Assembly: GCA_025450035.1 (NCBI GenBank)
Contig: JANWIF010000147.1
Span: 1-64,000 of the forward strand
Length of the DNA: 64,000 nt
From: Gemmatimonadaceae bacterium
Lineage (GTDB): Bacteria; Gemmatimonadota; Gemmatimonadetes; Gemmatimonadales; Gemmatimonadaceae
Direction: 5' to 3'
Part shown: piece after piece, positions 7,790 through 17,242 of the stretch
Layout of the letters: each line of letters opens with the position of its first letter
Position numbering within the stretch: the first letter of the stretch is position 1
Notes under the pieces: generated by a model
The model's database searches: none
Told to the model about the DNA's origin: nothing
What the model saw: the letters and a program-made list of their open reading frames with translations, nothing else
Program-made: the position numbers and the translations under genes

Positions 7790-10302
7790 CAGCGCTTTTC
7801 CTGCGGCGGCGCGCCGGCGGTAGACACGCCGGCGGTGGACACGCCGGCGGTGCTCTCCCGATTTTCGCCGACCTCGTCGTGCGGCCGGCCGTTGGCCTCG
7901 CGCCCATCGCCGCCCTGTGCCGGAGTGCGCACCAGCGACGCCTCGGGGAAGTTGTAGTCGGGCACCCGGGTCGGTCCGTAGCGCCCGTCTTTCCCCTTCA
8001 TCTTGTCGCGTAGGGCGCGCAGCACGGCGTGCGGTGCGCATGGCACCTGGTCGATGCGTACGCCGACGGCGTCGTAAACGGCGTTGGCGACCGCCGGCGG
8101 AATGGGGAGCAGGGGTCCCTGTCCCACCTCCTTCGCGCCGAACGGACCGCCGGGTTCGGCTTCCTCGATGAGAAACGATTCGACGTCGCACATTTCCAGC
8201 GTCGTGGGCGTTTTGTACTCAAGCATGCTCGGGTGATGGTGTACCATGCGTCGTTCGGCGTCGCGGTAGGTCATTTCCTCCATGAGCGCTTCGCCTAACC
8301 CCATGTACACCGAGCCTTCCACCTGGCCTAACGCGAGGAGCGGGTTGATGGCCTGTCCGATGTCGTGCGCGATCCAGACCTTGGGCACGCGCACGATCCC
8401 GGTCGACGGTTCGACCTCCACCTCGGCCACCGCGCACGAATACGAGTAGGCGGGCGACGGGCCCACGCCGGCGCCCTTGTACCGGCCCGGAGAGCGCGGC
8501 GGCGTGTACGACCCGACCGTGCCCACGGCGCCCTGTCCCGATTCGGCGATCTGCACGGCTTCCGCGAACGACACGCTGCGTCGTGGATCCTCGGCGTCGA
8601 ATACGCGGCGTCCCGCGACCGTGAGCCGGTCGCCCGCGACGCCCAGCTTCGCGGCCACCGCGAGGGCGAGCACGTCGCGCGCCCGCACGGCTGCTTGAAT
8701 GGCGGCGTGGCCGGTCATCATCGTCACGCGCGACGAGTAAGATCCCAGATCCACCGGCGCGAGGTCCGTGTCGCCGGTGACCACGCGAATGTCGATCGGT
8801 TCGATGCCTAACACTTCGGCCACGCAGAACGCGAGCACCGAGTCCGATCCCTGACCGATGTCTGTACTGCCGCAGAATGCCGCGACGCCGCCGGAGCGGT
8901 CGAGCTTGAGCTGCACCGACGAGTGCGGCATGTTGTTCCAATAGATCGGCAGGCCGGCCCCGGAGATGTACGACGAGCACGCGATGCCCACGCCGTGGCC
9001 GAAGGGAAGCTGCCTGAACTTCTGCGCCCAACCGCTCGCCTGCACGACCGTCGAGATGCAGTGGCCAAGCGCCATCGACCCGATGCGCAGCCAGTTGGCG
9101 GTCACGCTGTTGGGCGGCTGCAGGATGCGCTGCCGCCATTCCGCTGGATCTACGCCTAACTGCTCGGCGATCTTGTCGAGGTGGCACTCCAGCGCGAAAC
9201 GCGGCTGTGGCGTGCCGTGTCCGCGCTTGGGGCCGCATGGCGGCTTGTTGGTGAACACACGCACGCCGCGGAATCGATAGGCCGGCACCTGGTAGGTGAC
9301 GGTCTGCAGGGCGCCCGTGTAATACGTGCTCGCGACGCCGTACGATCCGTACGCTCCGCCGTCGAGGAACGACGTGAAGTCCATGGCGAGGATGCGGCCG
9401 TCGCGCGTGAGACCCGTTTTGATTTTCATCAACGTCGGGTGGCGGCCCCGATGGCAGTAGAATACCTCCTCGCGGGTGAGGCAGATCTTCACCGGCCGTC
9501 CCGTGCGCCGGGCCAGCTCGGCGACCACGATCTCATGGCCGAACGGGTCCGATTTGCCGCCGAATCCGCCACCGTTCGGCGTGGCGATCACACGCACGTG
9601 GGCAGGGTCGAGCTCCAGTACTTTGCTCAGCGCGCGGTGCACATAGTGCGGCGTCTGCGTGCTCGACCACAGGGTGAGCCGCCCATCGGCCGACCACTCG
9701 GCGAGCGCGGCGTGCTGCTCCATCGCGAGGTGCGTGTTGCCCTCGTAGAAGAAGACGTCCTCGCGCACGACATCGGCGCCCTGCATCGCGTCATCCACGC
9801 CGCCGAAATCGAGCGCGACTCGCTTGTGGACGTTTGCGTCGTCACCGTAGTCGTGGAGCGCCGGCTCACGCGTCGCAAGCGCGTCCTCGATGGACGCAAT
9901 CGCGCGCAACGGTTCGTACTCGACGTCGATCAACTCGCAGGCGGCCAGGGCCGTGTCTTCGTCAACTGCCGCGACCGCCGCCACCCCATCTCCAACGAAA
10001 CGCACGCGCTCGATGCAGAGCGCGTGTTCATCCTGCGAGACGGGCAGGATGCCGAACGGCACCGGCAGGTCACGCCCAGTGAGCACCGCCGCGACGCCCG
10101 GCAGCACGGCCGCTCGAGTGGTGTCGATGCCCACGATGAGAGCATGTGGGTGCGGCGCGCGCAGCAGCTTGCAGTGCAGCATACGCGGCCGCACGAGGTC
10201 GTCGGCGAAGAGCAGCGCGCCCGTGACCTTCGCCACTGCGTCGATCTTGGGACGGGGTGTGCCGATGACGCGGAAGGGAGACTCATTCGTGCCCATGTTC
10301 AC
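7789..10302 (-). CDS. Molybdenum hydroxylase large (Mo-binding) subunit, HcrA/xanthine dehydrogenase-like
   Basis: FGILPVSQDE, GGGFGGKSDPFGHE, GSTDIGQGSDS, GPFGAKEVGQGPLLPIPPAVANAVYDA. Confidence 0.9.
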   Translation of the reverse strand: MNMGTNESPFRVIGTPRPKIDAVAKVTGALLFADDLVRPRMLHCKLLRAPHPHALIVGIDTTRAAVLPGVAAVLTGRDLPVPFGILPVSQDEHALCIERVRFVGDGVAAVAAVDEDTALAACELIDVEYEPLRAIASIEDALATREPALHDYGDDANVHKRVALDFGGVDDAMQGADVVREDVFFYEGNTHLAMEQHAALAEWSADGRLTLWSSTQTPHYVHRALSKVLELDPAHVRVIATPNGGGFGGKSDPFGHEIVVAELARRTGRPVKICLTREEVFYCHRGRHPTLMKIKTGLTRDGRILAMDFTSFLDGGAYGSYGVASTYYTGALQTVTYQVPAYRFRGVRVFTNKPPCGPKRGHGTPQPRFALECHLDKIAEQLGVDPAEWRQRILQPPNSVTANWLRIGSMALGHCISTVVQASGWAQKFRQLPFGHGVGIACSSYISGAGLPIYWNNMPHSSVQLKLDRSGGVAAFCGSTDIGQGSDSVLAFCVAEVLGIEPIDIRVVTGDTDLAPVDLGSYSSRVTMMTGHAAIQAAVRARDVLALAVAAKLGVAGDRLTVAGRRVFDAEDPRRSVSFAEAVQIAESGQGAVGTVGSYTPPRSPGRYKGAGVGPSPAYSYSCAVAEVEVEPSTGIVRVPKVWIAHDIGQAINPLLALGQVEGSVYMGLGEALMEEMTYRDAERRMVHHHPSMLEYKTPTTLEMCDVESFLIEEAEPGGPFGAKEVGQGPLLPIPPAVANAVYDAVGVRIDQVPCAPHAVLRALRDKMKGKDGRYGPTRVPDYNFPEASLVRTPAQGGDGREANGRPHDEVGENRESTAGVSTAGVSTAGAPPQEKR
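7812..7856 (-). repeat. 15-bp tandem repeat x3 in the C-terminal coding region of the Mo subunit
   Basis: CGCCGGCGGTAGACA / CGCCGGCGGTGGACA / CGCCGGCGGTGCTCT, encodes STAGV-STAGV-STAGA. Confidence 0.9.
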
Positions 10303-10819
10303 CCCCTTCCGGATTCCCGCTCCCCACCTCCGCAGCTCGTTCCACGGCTTCGAAAATCTTGAGATACCCGGTGCAGCGGCAGAGCGTACCGCTCAGCGCT
10401 TCGCGAATCGCGTCGCGCGTCGGGTGCGGGTTCTTCTCGAGCAACGCGCGCGCGGTGAGGAGCATTGCGGGCGTACAGTACCCGCATTGCGCGGCGCCGA
10501 GCTCGGCGAAGGCGCGTTGGAGGGAGTCCAGCTCGGGGCCGTGCGCCAAGCCTTCCACCGTCGTAATCGCGCGGTCGGTATAGGCGAGCCCGAGCGCGAG
10601 ACAGGAAAGCACGGGCTCACCATCCACCAGCACCGTACACATCCCGCACTCGCCCAACTCGCAGCCATGCTTGGTACCGGTGAGCGCGAGGTCTTCGCGA
10701 ATCACCTCGAGCAGGGTCTTCTGTGGAGCGAACGCGACCTCGAGCCGCTCGCCGTTGACGATAAACGTGGCGTGCGCCTTGGTGCGCGCGGGTGGTTCGA
10801 TAGTGACGGGAATGGACAC
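10283..10819 (-). CDS. Molybdenum hydroxylase [2Fe-2S] small subunit
   Basis: CELGECGMCTVLVDGEPVLSCL ... CGYCTPAMLLTARALL ... LCRCTGYLKI. Confidence 0.95.
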   Translation of the reverse strand: MSIPVTIEPPARTKAHATFIVNGERLEVAFAPQKTLLEVIREDLALTGTKHGCELGECGMCTVLVDGEPVLSCLALGLAYTDRAITTVEGLAHGPELDSLQRAFAELGAAQCGYCTPAMLLTARALLEKNPHPTRDAIREALSGTLCRCTGYLKIFEAVERAAEVGSGNPEGGEHGHE

Positions 10820-11047
10820 GACAGAGAGGCCAGAGGGGAGGCAGATGACCGCGGGTGCGGAGCGCTCAATTCTTCACGATGCGCCATGTCGAGCGAGTCA
10901 CGCAAGTGACGGCCGCGCAATCCCTTCGAGCTTCAATAGTCTGCGGGGCACGACGCTTGCGACGTGACCCCTCCTGAGGGTGGGCCCCCGGCCCGCGCGG
11001 CGCGGGTGGGGTTGCGGCCCGGGCCGTGGTCTGTCGAAGCACCGGCG

Positions 11048-12268
11048 CTACTCGTATCGCAGCGCGACGATCGGGTCGAGCGTCGCCGCGCGCCGGGCCG
11101 GCCACACGCCGAACACGACGCCCACCATTGCCGAGAAGAAGAACGCGAGCAACACCGATCCCATCGAGACGTCGGTATTCCAGTGCATCACGCGATGCAG
11201 CACCGAGGCGCCGCCGGCGCCTAACATGACGCCGATCAAACCGCCGAGCAGGCAGAGCACAACGGCCTCGATCAGGAACTGCAGCAGGATGTTGAGCCGC
11301 GTGGCGCCCAGCGCTTTCCGGATCCCCACCTCCCGCGTGCGCTCGGTGACGGACACGAGCATGATGTTCATGATGCCGATGCCGCCGACGAGAAGTGAAA
11401 CGGACGCGATCCCGGCGAGCAGCAGGCCGAACACCTGCGTGGTCTCCTGGAAGGCGTTAATGAAGTCGGCCTGATTGCGAATTTCGAAATCATCCGGCTT
11501 GTCGGCGGTGAGGCGATGGGCGCGCCGCAGGATATGCTGGATCTCGGCCATCGTCTGCGGGATCTCCGCCTCGGTTCGCGCGAGCACGTTGATGGAGCGG
11601 ATATACTTGGTGTCCATCACGCGAAAGCGGGCGGTATTGATCGGTATGACGACCTGATCATCGGGGTCGTTGAAACCCGACGCGCCGCCTTTGGGGGCAA
11701 ACACGCCGATCACCTGAAACTCCATCCCGCTGATGCGAATGTTCTCGCCGATGAGTGAGTTGCCGTTGCCGGGACTCAGGTTGTCGGCTGTCGTGGCGCC
11801 CAGCACGGCGACGCGTTTGCGTCCGTCGTCGTCCGCGTGGGTGAACATGTGGCCCACACCAATCGTGTACTTGCGCACGTCAAGATAGTTAGGCGTGGCG
11901 CCGATGACGTTGGTGGACGGAGTCGTGTTGCGCCAGTGCACCTGGAGTTGGCGCGGCATCTCCGGCTCGACGCCGGCAAACTTGGTCCCTTGCTGCTCCA
12001 GCGCGTCGGCATCGCTGACCTGAAGCCGGGCGCGATCGGTGGACGAGGCGACGCCACCCTGGAAGACCTGTCCCGGCACGACGGTGAGCATCGTGGTGCC
12101 GAGGGCGTTGATCCGATCGTTGATGGCGAGCGCGGCGCCGCGGCCTAACGCCACCATGGCGATGACCGCGGCGACGCCGATGACGATGCCGAGCATCGTG
12201 AGCAGCGACCGAAGCTTGTTCGCGCGCAGCGCGCCCAACGCGACGCCGAGGATTTCGCCGAGGAGCAT
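11048..12268 (-). CDS. MacB-like ABC transporter permease (FtsX domain, no fused ATPase)
   Basis: RANKLRSLLTMLGIVIGVAAVIAMVALGRG ... GGIGIMNIMLVSVTERTREVGIRKALGA. Confidence 0.92.
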   Translation of the reverse strand: MLLGEILGVALGALRANKLRSLLTMLGIVIGVAAVIAMVALGRGAALAINDRINALGTTMLTVVPGQVFQGGVASSTDRARLQVSDADALEQQGTKFAGVEPEMPRQLQVHWRNTTPSTNVIGATPNYLDVRKYTIGVGHMFTHADDDGRKRVAVLGATTADNLSPGNGNSLIGENIRISGMEFQVIGVFAPKGGASGFNDPDDQVVIPINTARFRVMDTKYIRSINVLARTEAEIPQTMAEIQHILRRAHRLTADKPDDFEIRNQADFINAFQETTQVFGLLLAGIASVSLLVGGIGIMNIMLVSVTERTREVGIRKALGATRLNILLQFLIEAVVLCLLGGLIGVMLGAGGASVLHRVMHWNTDVSMGSVLLAFFFSAMVGVVFGVWPARRAATLDPIVALRYE

Positions 12269-12269
12269 A

Positions 12270-13784
12270 CTATGGCCGTCCTCCGCCCGCGCGGCTTCCT
12301 CCGCTCGGGCGCTTGGCGGGTTGCTGGGAGTTCATCCCCGGGAGCGCCGTGAAGCTCTTGATGCGCTGCTGCCGTTCGTCTTGCGCCTGCAGCAGCATGG
12401 CCGTGGTGACGAGGGCCACTTGATCTCCCTGCTGCAATCCGCTGTGCACCTCGGTGACGTCGTAGTTTCCGGTGCCGAGCATCACGACGCGCGGCACGAA
12501 GGTGCCGTTTTGCGCGAGGAAGACGAGACCAGGGTGGGCGCGTGAGGCAGCGTAGACGTCGCCGGATCCGCCCTGACCGGCCCGCGCGCCGAAGCGGCCG
12601 CCGCCGGCTCCGCCCGTACGCCGCCGTGCACCCGCCGCGGGACCTTGGTCCGCTCCTATTCCGGACCCGCCCTGGACACCCGACCCTCCGCCTGTCGAGT
12701 CGCGCCCGGCGATCATCCGCGCGCCGGCGGCCGTGTCGCCCACTGCGTTAGGCGCAGAATGGGGTGCGCCTCCCGAGCTCGCACTCGCCAGCTGCGTCTT
12801 GACATCCTCGGTCACCTTGTCGGGATCGAGTCCTAACGCCCTGGCCACCGCCGCGCCCTCGCGCGGGGTGCGGACCGCGTCGTTCGGCACGGTGAGCACG
12901 TTGGTGCGTTGCTGTATGAGGACCGACACGTCGCTGTTCATCCCGGGCATCAACGCGCCGTCCTTGTTGTCGAGGCGGATGAGCACGGGGAACATGGTCA
13001 CGCTCTGCTGCACCGTGGCCTGGGGGGCAATCTTTTCCACGGTGCCGAGGAACGACCGGTTGGGATACGCATCCACCTTCACCGTGGCGCGCTGGCCGGG
13101 CTTCACGTTGCCGATGTCGCTCTCGCTCACCAGCGTGCTGTCCATTACCTCGCTCAGGTCGGCCATCTGCAGGAGCAACGTTCCGCCGCCGGCGTTGCTC
13201 GTGGCCGAGCTGATAACCTGGCCTAACGAGACATCTTTCTCGATCACCACGCCCGTGATCGGCGCGACGATGTGCGCATCCTCGAGGGCGATCTGCGCGT
13301 TGTCGAGGTTGGTGTGTCCGGCGGCCAGCTGCGACTGGGCGTTGGCGTAGTTGAGTTGCGCCGTCTCGAGGTCGGGCGCGGTGAGGACACCGGCCGTCAC
13401 GAGGCCCTGCGTGCGGTCGAGCTGCGTCTTGGTGACCGCCAGGTTGGCCTGCGCCGCCTGCAGCGCCGCCTTGGCCTGATTGTAGTTGTTCGTCACCTGG
13501 CGAGGGTCGACCTGGACGAGCAGGTCACCGGGCTTCACGCGCGAGCCCAGTTCCACCGGCATCTTCATGATCTGTCCGGAGGCCTTCGATCGCACCTGCA
13601 CGGCGTTGATCGGCTGGATCACGCCAGTCGCTTCAACGTCCACGATGAGGTCTTGCTTTGTAACGGCAGCCACCTGAATGGCGCCCGTAGGATCTACGGC
13701 TTTCTTGGAGCAGCCTGCCACCACCAGCAATGCGGCACCAAGCGCGATAACTGATCTCACGAATCGGTCTCCTGGTCGCGCCAC
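12270..13784 (-). CDS. Efflux periplasmic adaptor (MacA/HlyD-like) lipoprotein
   Basis: GAALLVVAGCSKKA lipobox; VRSKASGQIMKMPVELGSRVKPGDLLVQVDPRQ; IVAPITGVVIEKDVSLGQVI. Confidence 0.9.
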   Translation of the reverse strand: MARPGDRFVRSVIALGAALLVVAGCSKKAVDPTGAIQVAAVTKQDLIVDVEATGVIQPINAVQVRSKASGQIMKMPVELGSRVKPGDLLVQVDPRQVTNNYNQAKAALQAAQANLAVTKTQLDRTQGLVTAGVLTAPDLETAQLNYANAQSQLAAGHTNLDNAQIALEDAHIVAPITGVVIEKDVSLGQVISSATSNAGGGTLLLQMADLSEVMDSTLVSESDIGNVKPGQRATVKVDAYPNRSFLGTVEKIAPQATVQQSVTMFPVLIRLDNKDGALMPGMNSDVSVLIQQRTNVLTVPNDAVRTPREGAAVARALGLDPDKVTEDVKTQLASASSGGAPHSAPNAVGDTAAGARMIAGRDSTGGGSGVQGGSGIGADQGPAAGARRRTGGAGGGRFGARAGQGGSGDVYAASRAHPGLVFLAQNGTFVPRVVMLGTGNYDVTEVHSGLQQGDQVALVTTAMLLQAQDERQQRIKSFTALPGMNSQQPAKRPSGGSRAGGGRP

Positions 13785-13787
13785 GGT

Positions 13788-15140
13788 CTAGAGATTCCGG
13801 CCGACGAGCGCTTCGAGTTGCGCCTTCGCGACGCGATAGTTGTAGCGAGCCTGTATGAGGGCGGCACGCGCCGAGATCAGCGCGGCCTCCGATGTCAACA
13901 CATCGAGCAGCGTCGAGGCTCCGAATTGATAGCGCTGCTGTTGCACACGGAGATCCTCGTCAGCCGCCGCAACGGACGTCTGGTTGATCTCAACTTGCGC
14001 CTGGCCGGTGCGAAGCGCGCCCAGGTATTGCACGAAGTTCTGCTGCGCGGCGAGTTGGGTGTCGCGGAGCGTGGCCGCGGCATTGCGCGCCGCGACGTCG
14101 GACAGCACGATCGACTGTTCGCGTTGGAACTGATTGAACAGCGGATAGCTCAAGCCGATGCTGAACTGATTCTGATACGCGTACCGGCCAGCGGCCAACG
14201 CAAAACTGTTGGTGCTGCCGTTGCCGTTCATGCTCCAGCTGGCGCTCAGCGTCGGGAGATACGGTGCGCGGGCTGCTTTGGACGAAGCGCGGGCGGCGAC
14301 ATCGGAGGCTTGCGCCTGCTCCACGGCCGGTCCGGACTGGGCGAGGGCGTGAAGTGCCGCACTATCCACTTCGGCGAAACTGAACCCGAGCGTATCGACA
14401 GGACTGGCGGTGATGTTATACGGCGTACCTACCAACCGTGTGAGCGCGGCACTCGCGTTGTCGATGTCGTAGCGTGCCGTGAGCAGGGCCAGTTGCGCGT
14501 TTCCCACTTGAATCACTGCTCGGAGCGAGTCCGATTTGGTGGCCTCGCGCGCATGGATCTTGGCCAGCGACTGTTTGAGTTGCTCGTTCGCTTCTGCCAA
14601 CTGGGACTCCGCCGCCGACTCCGCTTCCCGCGCGGCGAGCACCGCGAAGAACTGTTGCTTTACTGCAAGGGCGATCGCGTATTGCTGTTCCACTTCATTG
14701 GCAGACGCGGCCGTCACCTGCGCTTTGTACGCGTGGATGTTGAAAATGCGTGAGCCGCCGTCGAACAGGTTGACGTTCAGCGAGAGGCCCTGGCCATATT
14801 GCCACGCGTTCCCGGTGAACGGGACCAGATTTCCCTGCGGATCGAAGCGGTCGCCGCCCTGGCGTGAGGCGGACGCGTTGAGCAGGACGCTAGGAATGAA
14901 CGCTGCATAGGCGGCGCGGACCTGCCCTTGGGTAGCCTGAATTTGGCCGCGGGCCTGGACGGCAAGCGGCGAGTTCACCTGCGCGAGGCTCACTGCCTCG
15001 TCGAGTCGAATGGGACGCGCGGTGGTATCCGCGGGGCGCAGGGTGGTCGTATCAGTTAGGCGCCGGCCCGTGGAGTCGACACCCTGCTGGGCTGCCAGTG
15101 CCACCGGCAGCGCCAGCGCGAGCACAATCACTTTCATCAA
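13788..15140 (-). CDS. TolC-family outer membrane efflux protein
   Basis: Signal peptide; RLDEAVSLAQVNSPLAVQARGQI; repeated coiled-coil helices (VQQQRYQFGASTLLDVLTSEAALISARAAL). Confidence 0.9.
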   Translation of the reverse strand: MMKVIVLALALPVALAAQQGVDSTGRRLTDTTTLRPADTTARPIRLDEAVSLAQVNSPLAVQARGQIQATQGQVRAAYAAFIPSVLLNASASRQGGDRFDPQGNLVPFTGNAWQYGQGLSLNVNLFDGGSRIFNIHAYKAQVTAASANEVEQQYAIALAVKQQFFAVLAAREAESAAESQLAEANEQLKQSLAKIHAREATKSDSLRAVIQVGNAQLALLTARYDIDNASAALTRLVGTPYNITASPVDTLGFSFAEVDSAALHALAQSGPAVEQAQASDVAARASSKAARAPYLPTLSASWSMNGNGSTNSFALAAGRYAYQNQFSIGLSYPLFNQFQREQSIVLSDVAARNAAATLRDTQLAAQQNFVQYLGALRTGQAQVEINQTSVAAADEDLRVQQQRYQFGASTLLDVLTSEAALISARAALIQARYNYRVAKAQLEALVGRNL

Positions 15141-15496
15141 CGATGTTTCTCCTCGTCGCGCTGCGATTCGTCGATCATCTGTTGGAATCGTGCGTGCTGT
15201 GTCGTATCGAGCAGTTTGAAAATTTCGGCGCGCGCCGCGAGGCGAATCGAATCGAGTTGCGGGCGCACCGGAGTGAGCGCCGCGTTGAGATCGCGGTGCC
15301 GCTTATCGAGAATGCTGTCCACCGCCGTTCGCTGTCCCGAAGACAAGGCCAGGCGATCGGCGAGGATGTCTACGTTGCGGCGACCGGCTGTGGTACACGA
15401 ATCGTGAACGAGCCGATCGAGTGTGAAGCCCACCGCACCGCCTACGACGAGCATTCCGATGAGGGCGATGAGGGCGAGCGCTTTGGAGCGCTGCAT
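15137..15496 (-). CDS. Small membrane-anchored periplasmic heavy-metal-resistance/sensor-like protein (Spy/CnrR-like)
   Basis: One TM then LADRLALSSGQRTAVDSILDKRHRDLNAALTPVRPQLDSIRLAARAEI. Confidence 0.6.
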   Translation of the reverse strand: MQRSKALALIALIGMLVVGGAVGFTLDRLVHDSCTTAGRRNVDILADRLALSSGQRTAVDSILDKRHRDLNAALTPVRPQLDSIRLAARAEIFKLLDTTQHARFQQMIDESQRDEEKHR

Positions 15497-15508
15497 GTGC
15501 GGCTCCCG

Positions 15509-15886
15509 TCAGGGTGAGATGACGTACCGGAGCGTCGCGTCGCGCGTCGAGCTCGCCGAGCCGTCGGTCGCCAACTGGAGCGACGCGCCCTGGGGTGTTT
15601 CGAGAACGCCGTCGTACGCGATGGCCGTTTCGCGCTCCGCGTCGTGCGACAGCGCGAGCCGCGCCGCCACGAGTGCAACCGCGGCCGCGATCAGCCCAAC
15701 CCGCGCCCATCGGGCCAAGGGCTGCCACCACAGTTCCACCGCGGTATCGCCGGAAATGCGCGCCATGACGCGGGTCGCGAGCGCGATCCAGTACGCGTCG
15801 CCCGCCGGCGCGGCGTACAACGTGCGCAGGGTGCGGGTCAGGTCGTCATCCCGCCCGTGCGGTCCGATGCGAGGTTCGAGGCTCAT
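15509..15886 (-). CDS. Single-pass membrane protein, candidate anti-sigma factor
   Basis: Overlaps the sigma-factor stop by 4 nt; cytoplasmic N-terminus, one TM (ARVGLIAAAVALVAARLAL). Confidence 0.45.
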   Translation of the reverse strand: MSLEPRIGPHGRDDDLTRTLRTLYAAPAGDAYWIALATRVMARISGDTAVELWWQPLARWARVGLIAAAVALVAARLALSHDAERETAIAYDGVLETPQGASLQLATDGSASSTRDATLRYVISP

Positions 15887-16500
15887 CGTTGACTCCAGAG
15901 ATCTCCTAACGTACGACGCAGGGCGGCTCGTGCGTGATGGAGGTCCGATCGGGCCGTGCCCTCCGGAATTCCTAACATGCCGCCGATTTCGCCGTGCGTG
16001 AATCCTTCGACGTCGTGCAAGACGATTACCGCGCGCTGCCGTTGCGACAACTCGTCCAAGCCCGCGGCGAGCCGCCGCCGGAGCTCATCCTGTTCCGCCG
16101 GATCGCGAAACGGGAGGGCCACCGAATCGGACAGCGCGTCGGCATCCCGCACCCGCCGCCGCCGCCCGATGTCCAACGCCGCGTTAGCCACAATCCGATG
16201 CAGCCACGCGCCGAACGCCTGCTCCGGCCGAAACCGGTCGAGTGCGCGATACGCGTGAAGGAAACCTTCCTGCACCGCGTCCTCGGCGTCCTCGTGCGTG
16301 GCGGTGATGGCCCGCGCGACCGCATACGCGCGGCGCTGATGCAGTCGCACCAGCTCCGCGAACGCGTCCCGATCGCCGCGCTGCGCCGCAAGAATGATCT
16401 CCCGCTCGCGCGTGCGACCCGGCCAGTCAGCCGGCGGTTCGGGCACGGGCAAAACGGAATGAAGGTGCAACGCTGCGTGCATGCTCGTCCCAGGAAGCAA
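15883..16500 (-). CDS. ECF-type RNA polymerase sigma factor
   Basis: LVRLHQRRAYAVARAITATHEDAEDAVQEGFLHAYRALDRF ... RQRAVIVLHDVEGFTHGEIGGMLGIPEGTARSDLHHARAALRR. Confidence 0.95.
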   Translation of the reverse strand: MLPGTSMHAALHLHSVLPVPEPPADWPGRTREREIILAAQRGDRDAFAELVRLHQRRAYAVARAITATHEDAEDAVQEGFLHAYRALDRFRPEQAFGAWLHRIVANAALDIGRRRRVRDADALSDSVALPFRDPAEQDELRRRLAAGLDELSQRQRAVIVLHDVEGFTHGEIGGMLGIPEGTARSDLHHARAALRRTLGDLWSQR

Positions 16501-16545
16501 TCATCCTGATAACGCGCGCGGCGCGGGAACCGTTGAGCCGGGACA

Positions 16546-17145
16546 TCAACTCCCGCTGGGCGCCCCCGCCAGCCCGAGCGACTCGGCCGATGCACGCATC
16601 GCGTCGATCACAAACTGGATGTGCGTGTCCAAATCGACCTGGAGTTCCTCCGCCCCGCGAATGACATCCTCGCGACTCACGCCCCGCGCGAACGCCTTGT
16701 CCTTCATTTTCTTTCGCACCGAACGCGCGTCGACCTCGTGCACGCTTCGCGACGGTTTCACGAGCGCGGTGGCCGTGATGAGGCCGGTGAGCTCGTCCAC
16801 CGCGAACAGCGCGCGGGCCATGGCCGTGATACGCGGGACGCCGGTGTACGTGGCGTGGCCCAGGATGGCCTCTACGATGTCCGCCGGGTATCCGCGCGCG
16901 CGCAGCAGGCGTGCGCCTTCCGCCGGGTGCTCCGCGTCGGCGGCGTGGGCCGCGTTGGGGTATCGCTCGTAATCGAAGTCGTGCATGAGGCCGGTGAGCC
17001 CCCACCGATCGACATCGTCTCCAAAATGGGCGGCATAGCCGCGCATGGCGGATTCCACGGAGAGCATGTGCTTGCGTAACGATTCGCTCGCCGTGTACTC
17101 CTGCATGAGAGCGAGCGCGTCCGCGCGCGTGGGCAGATCGGTCAT
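16546..17145 (-). CDS. HD-domain phosphohydrolase
   Basis: HMLSVESAMRGYAAHFGDDVDRWGLTGLMHDFDYERYP...AEHPAEGARLLRARG. Confidence 0.85.
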   Translation of the reverse strand: MTDLPTRADALALMQEYTASESLRKHMLSVESAMRGYAAHFGDDVDRWGLTGLMHDFDYERYPNAAHAADAEHPAEGARLLRARGYPADIVEAILGHATYTGVPRITAMARALFAVDELTGLITATALVKPSRSVHEVDARSVRKKMKDKAFARGVSREDVIRGAEELQVDLDTHIQFVIDAMRASAESLGLAGAPSGS

Positions 17146-17242
17146 GGTCGTCGGCGGTGGACAGGGTGGATGCGCCCGTGATGCCGTGCGCATCGAAACT
17201 TACGAGCGGCGGGTGTCCAGACCAAGCCGATACTGCCGTGGG

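Noticed and set aside
9181-10362. 393-aa + strand ORF opposite the Mo subunit
   Set aside because: Antisense to a strongly conserved molybdenum hydroxylase subunit.
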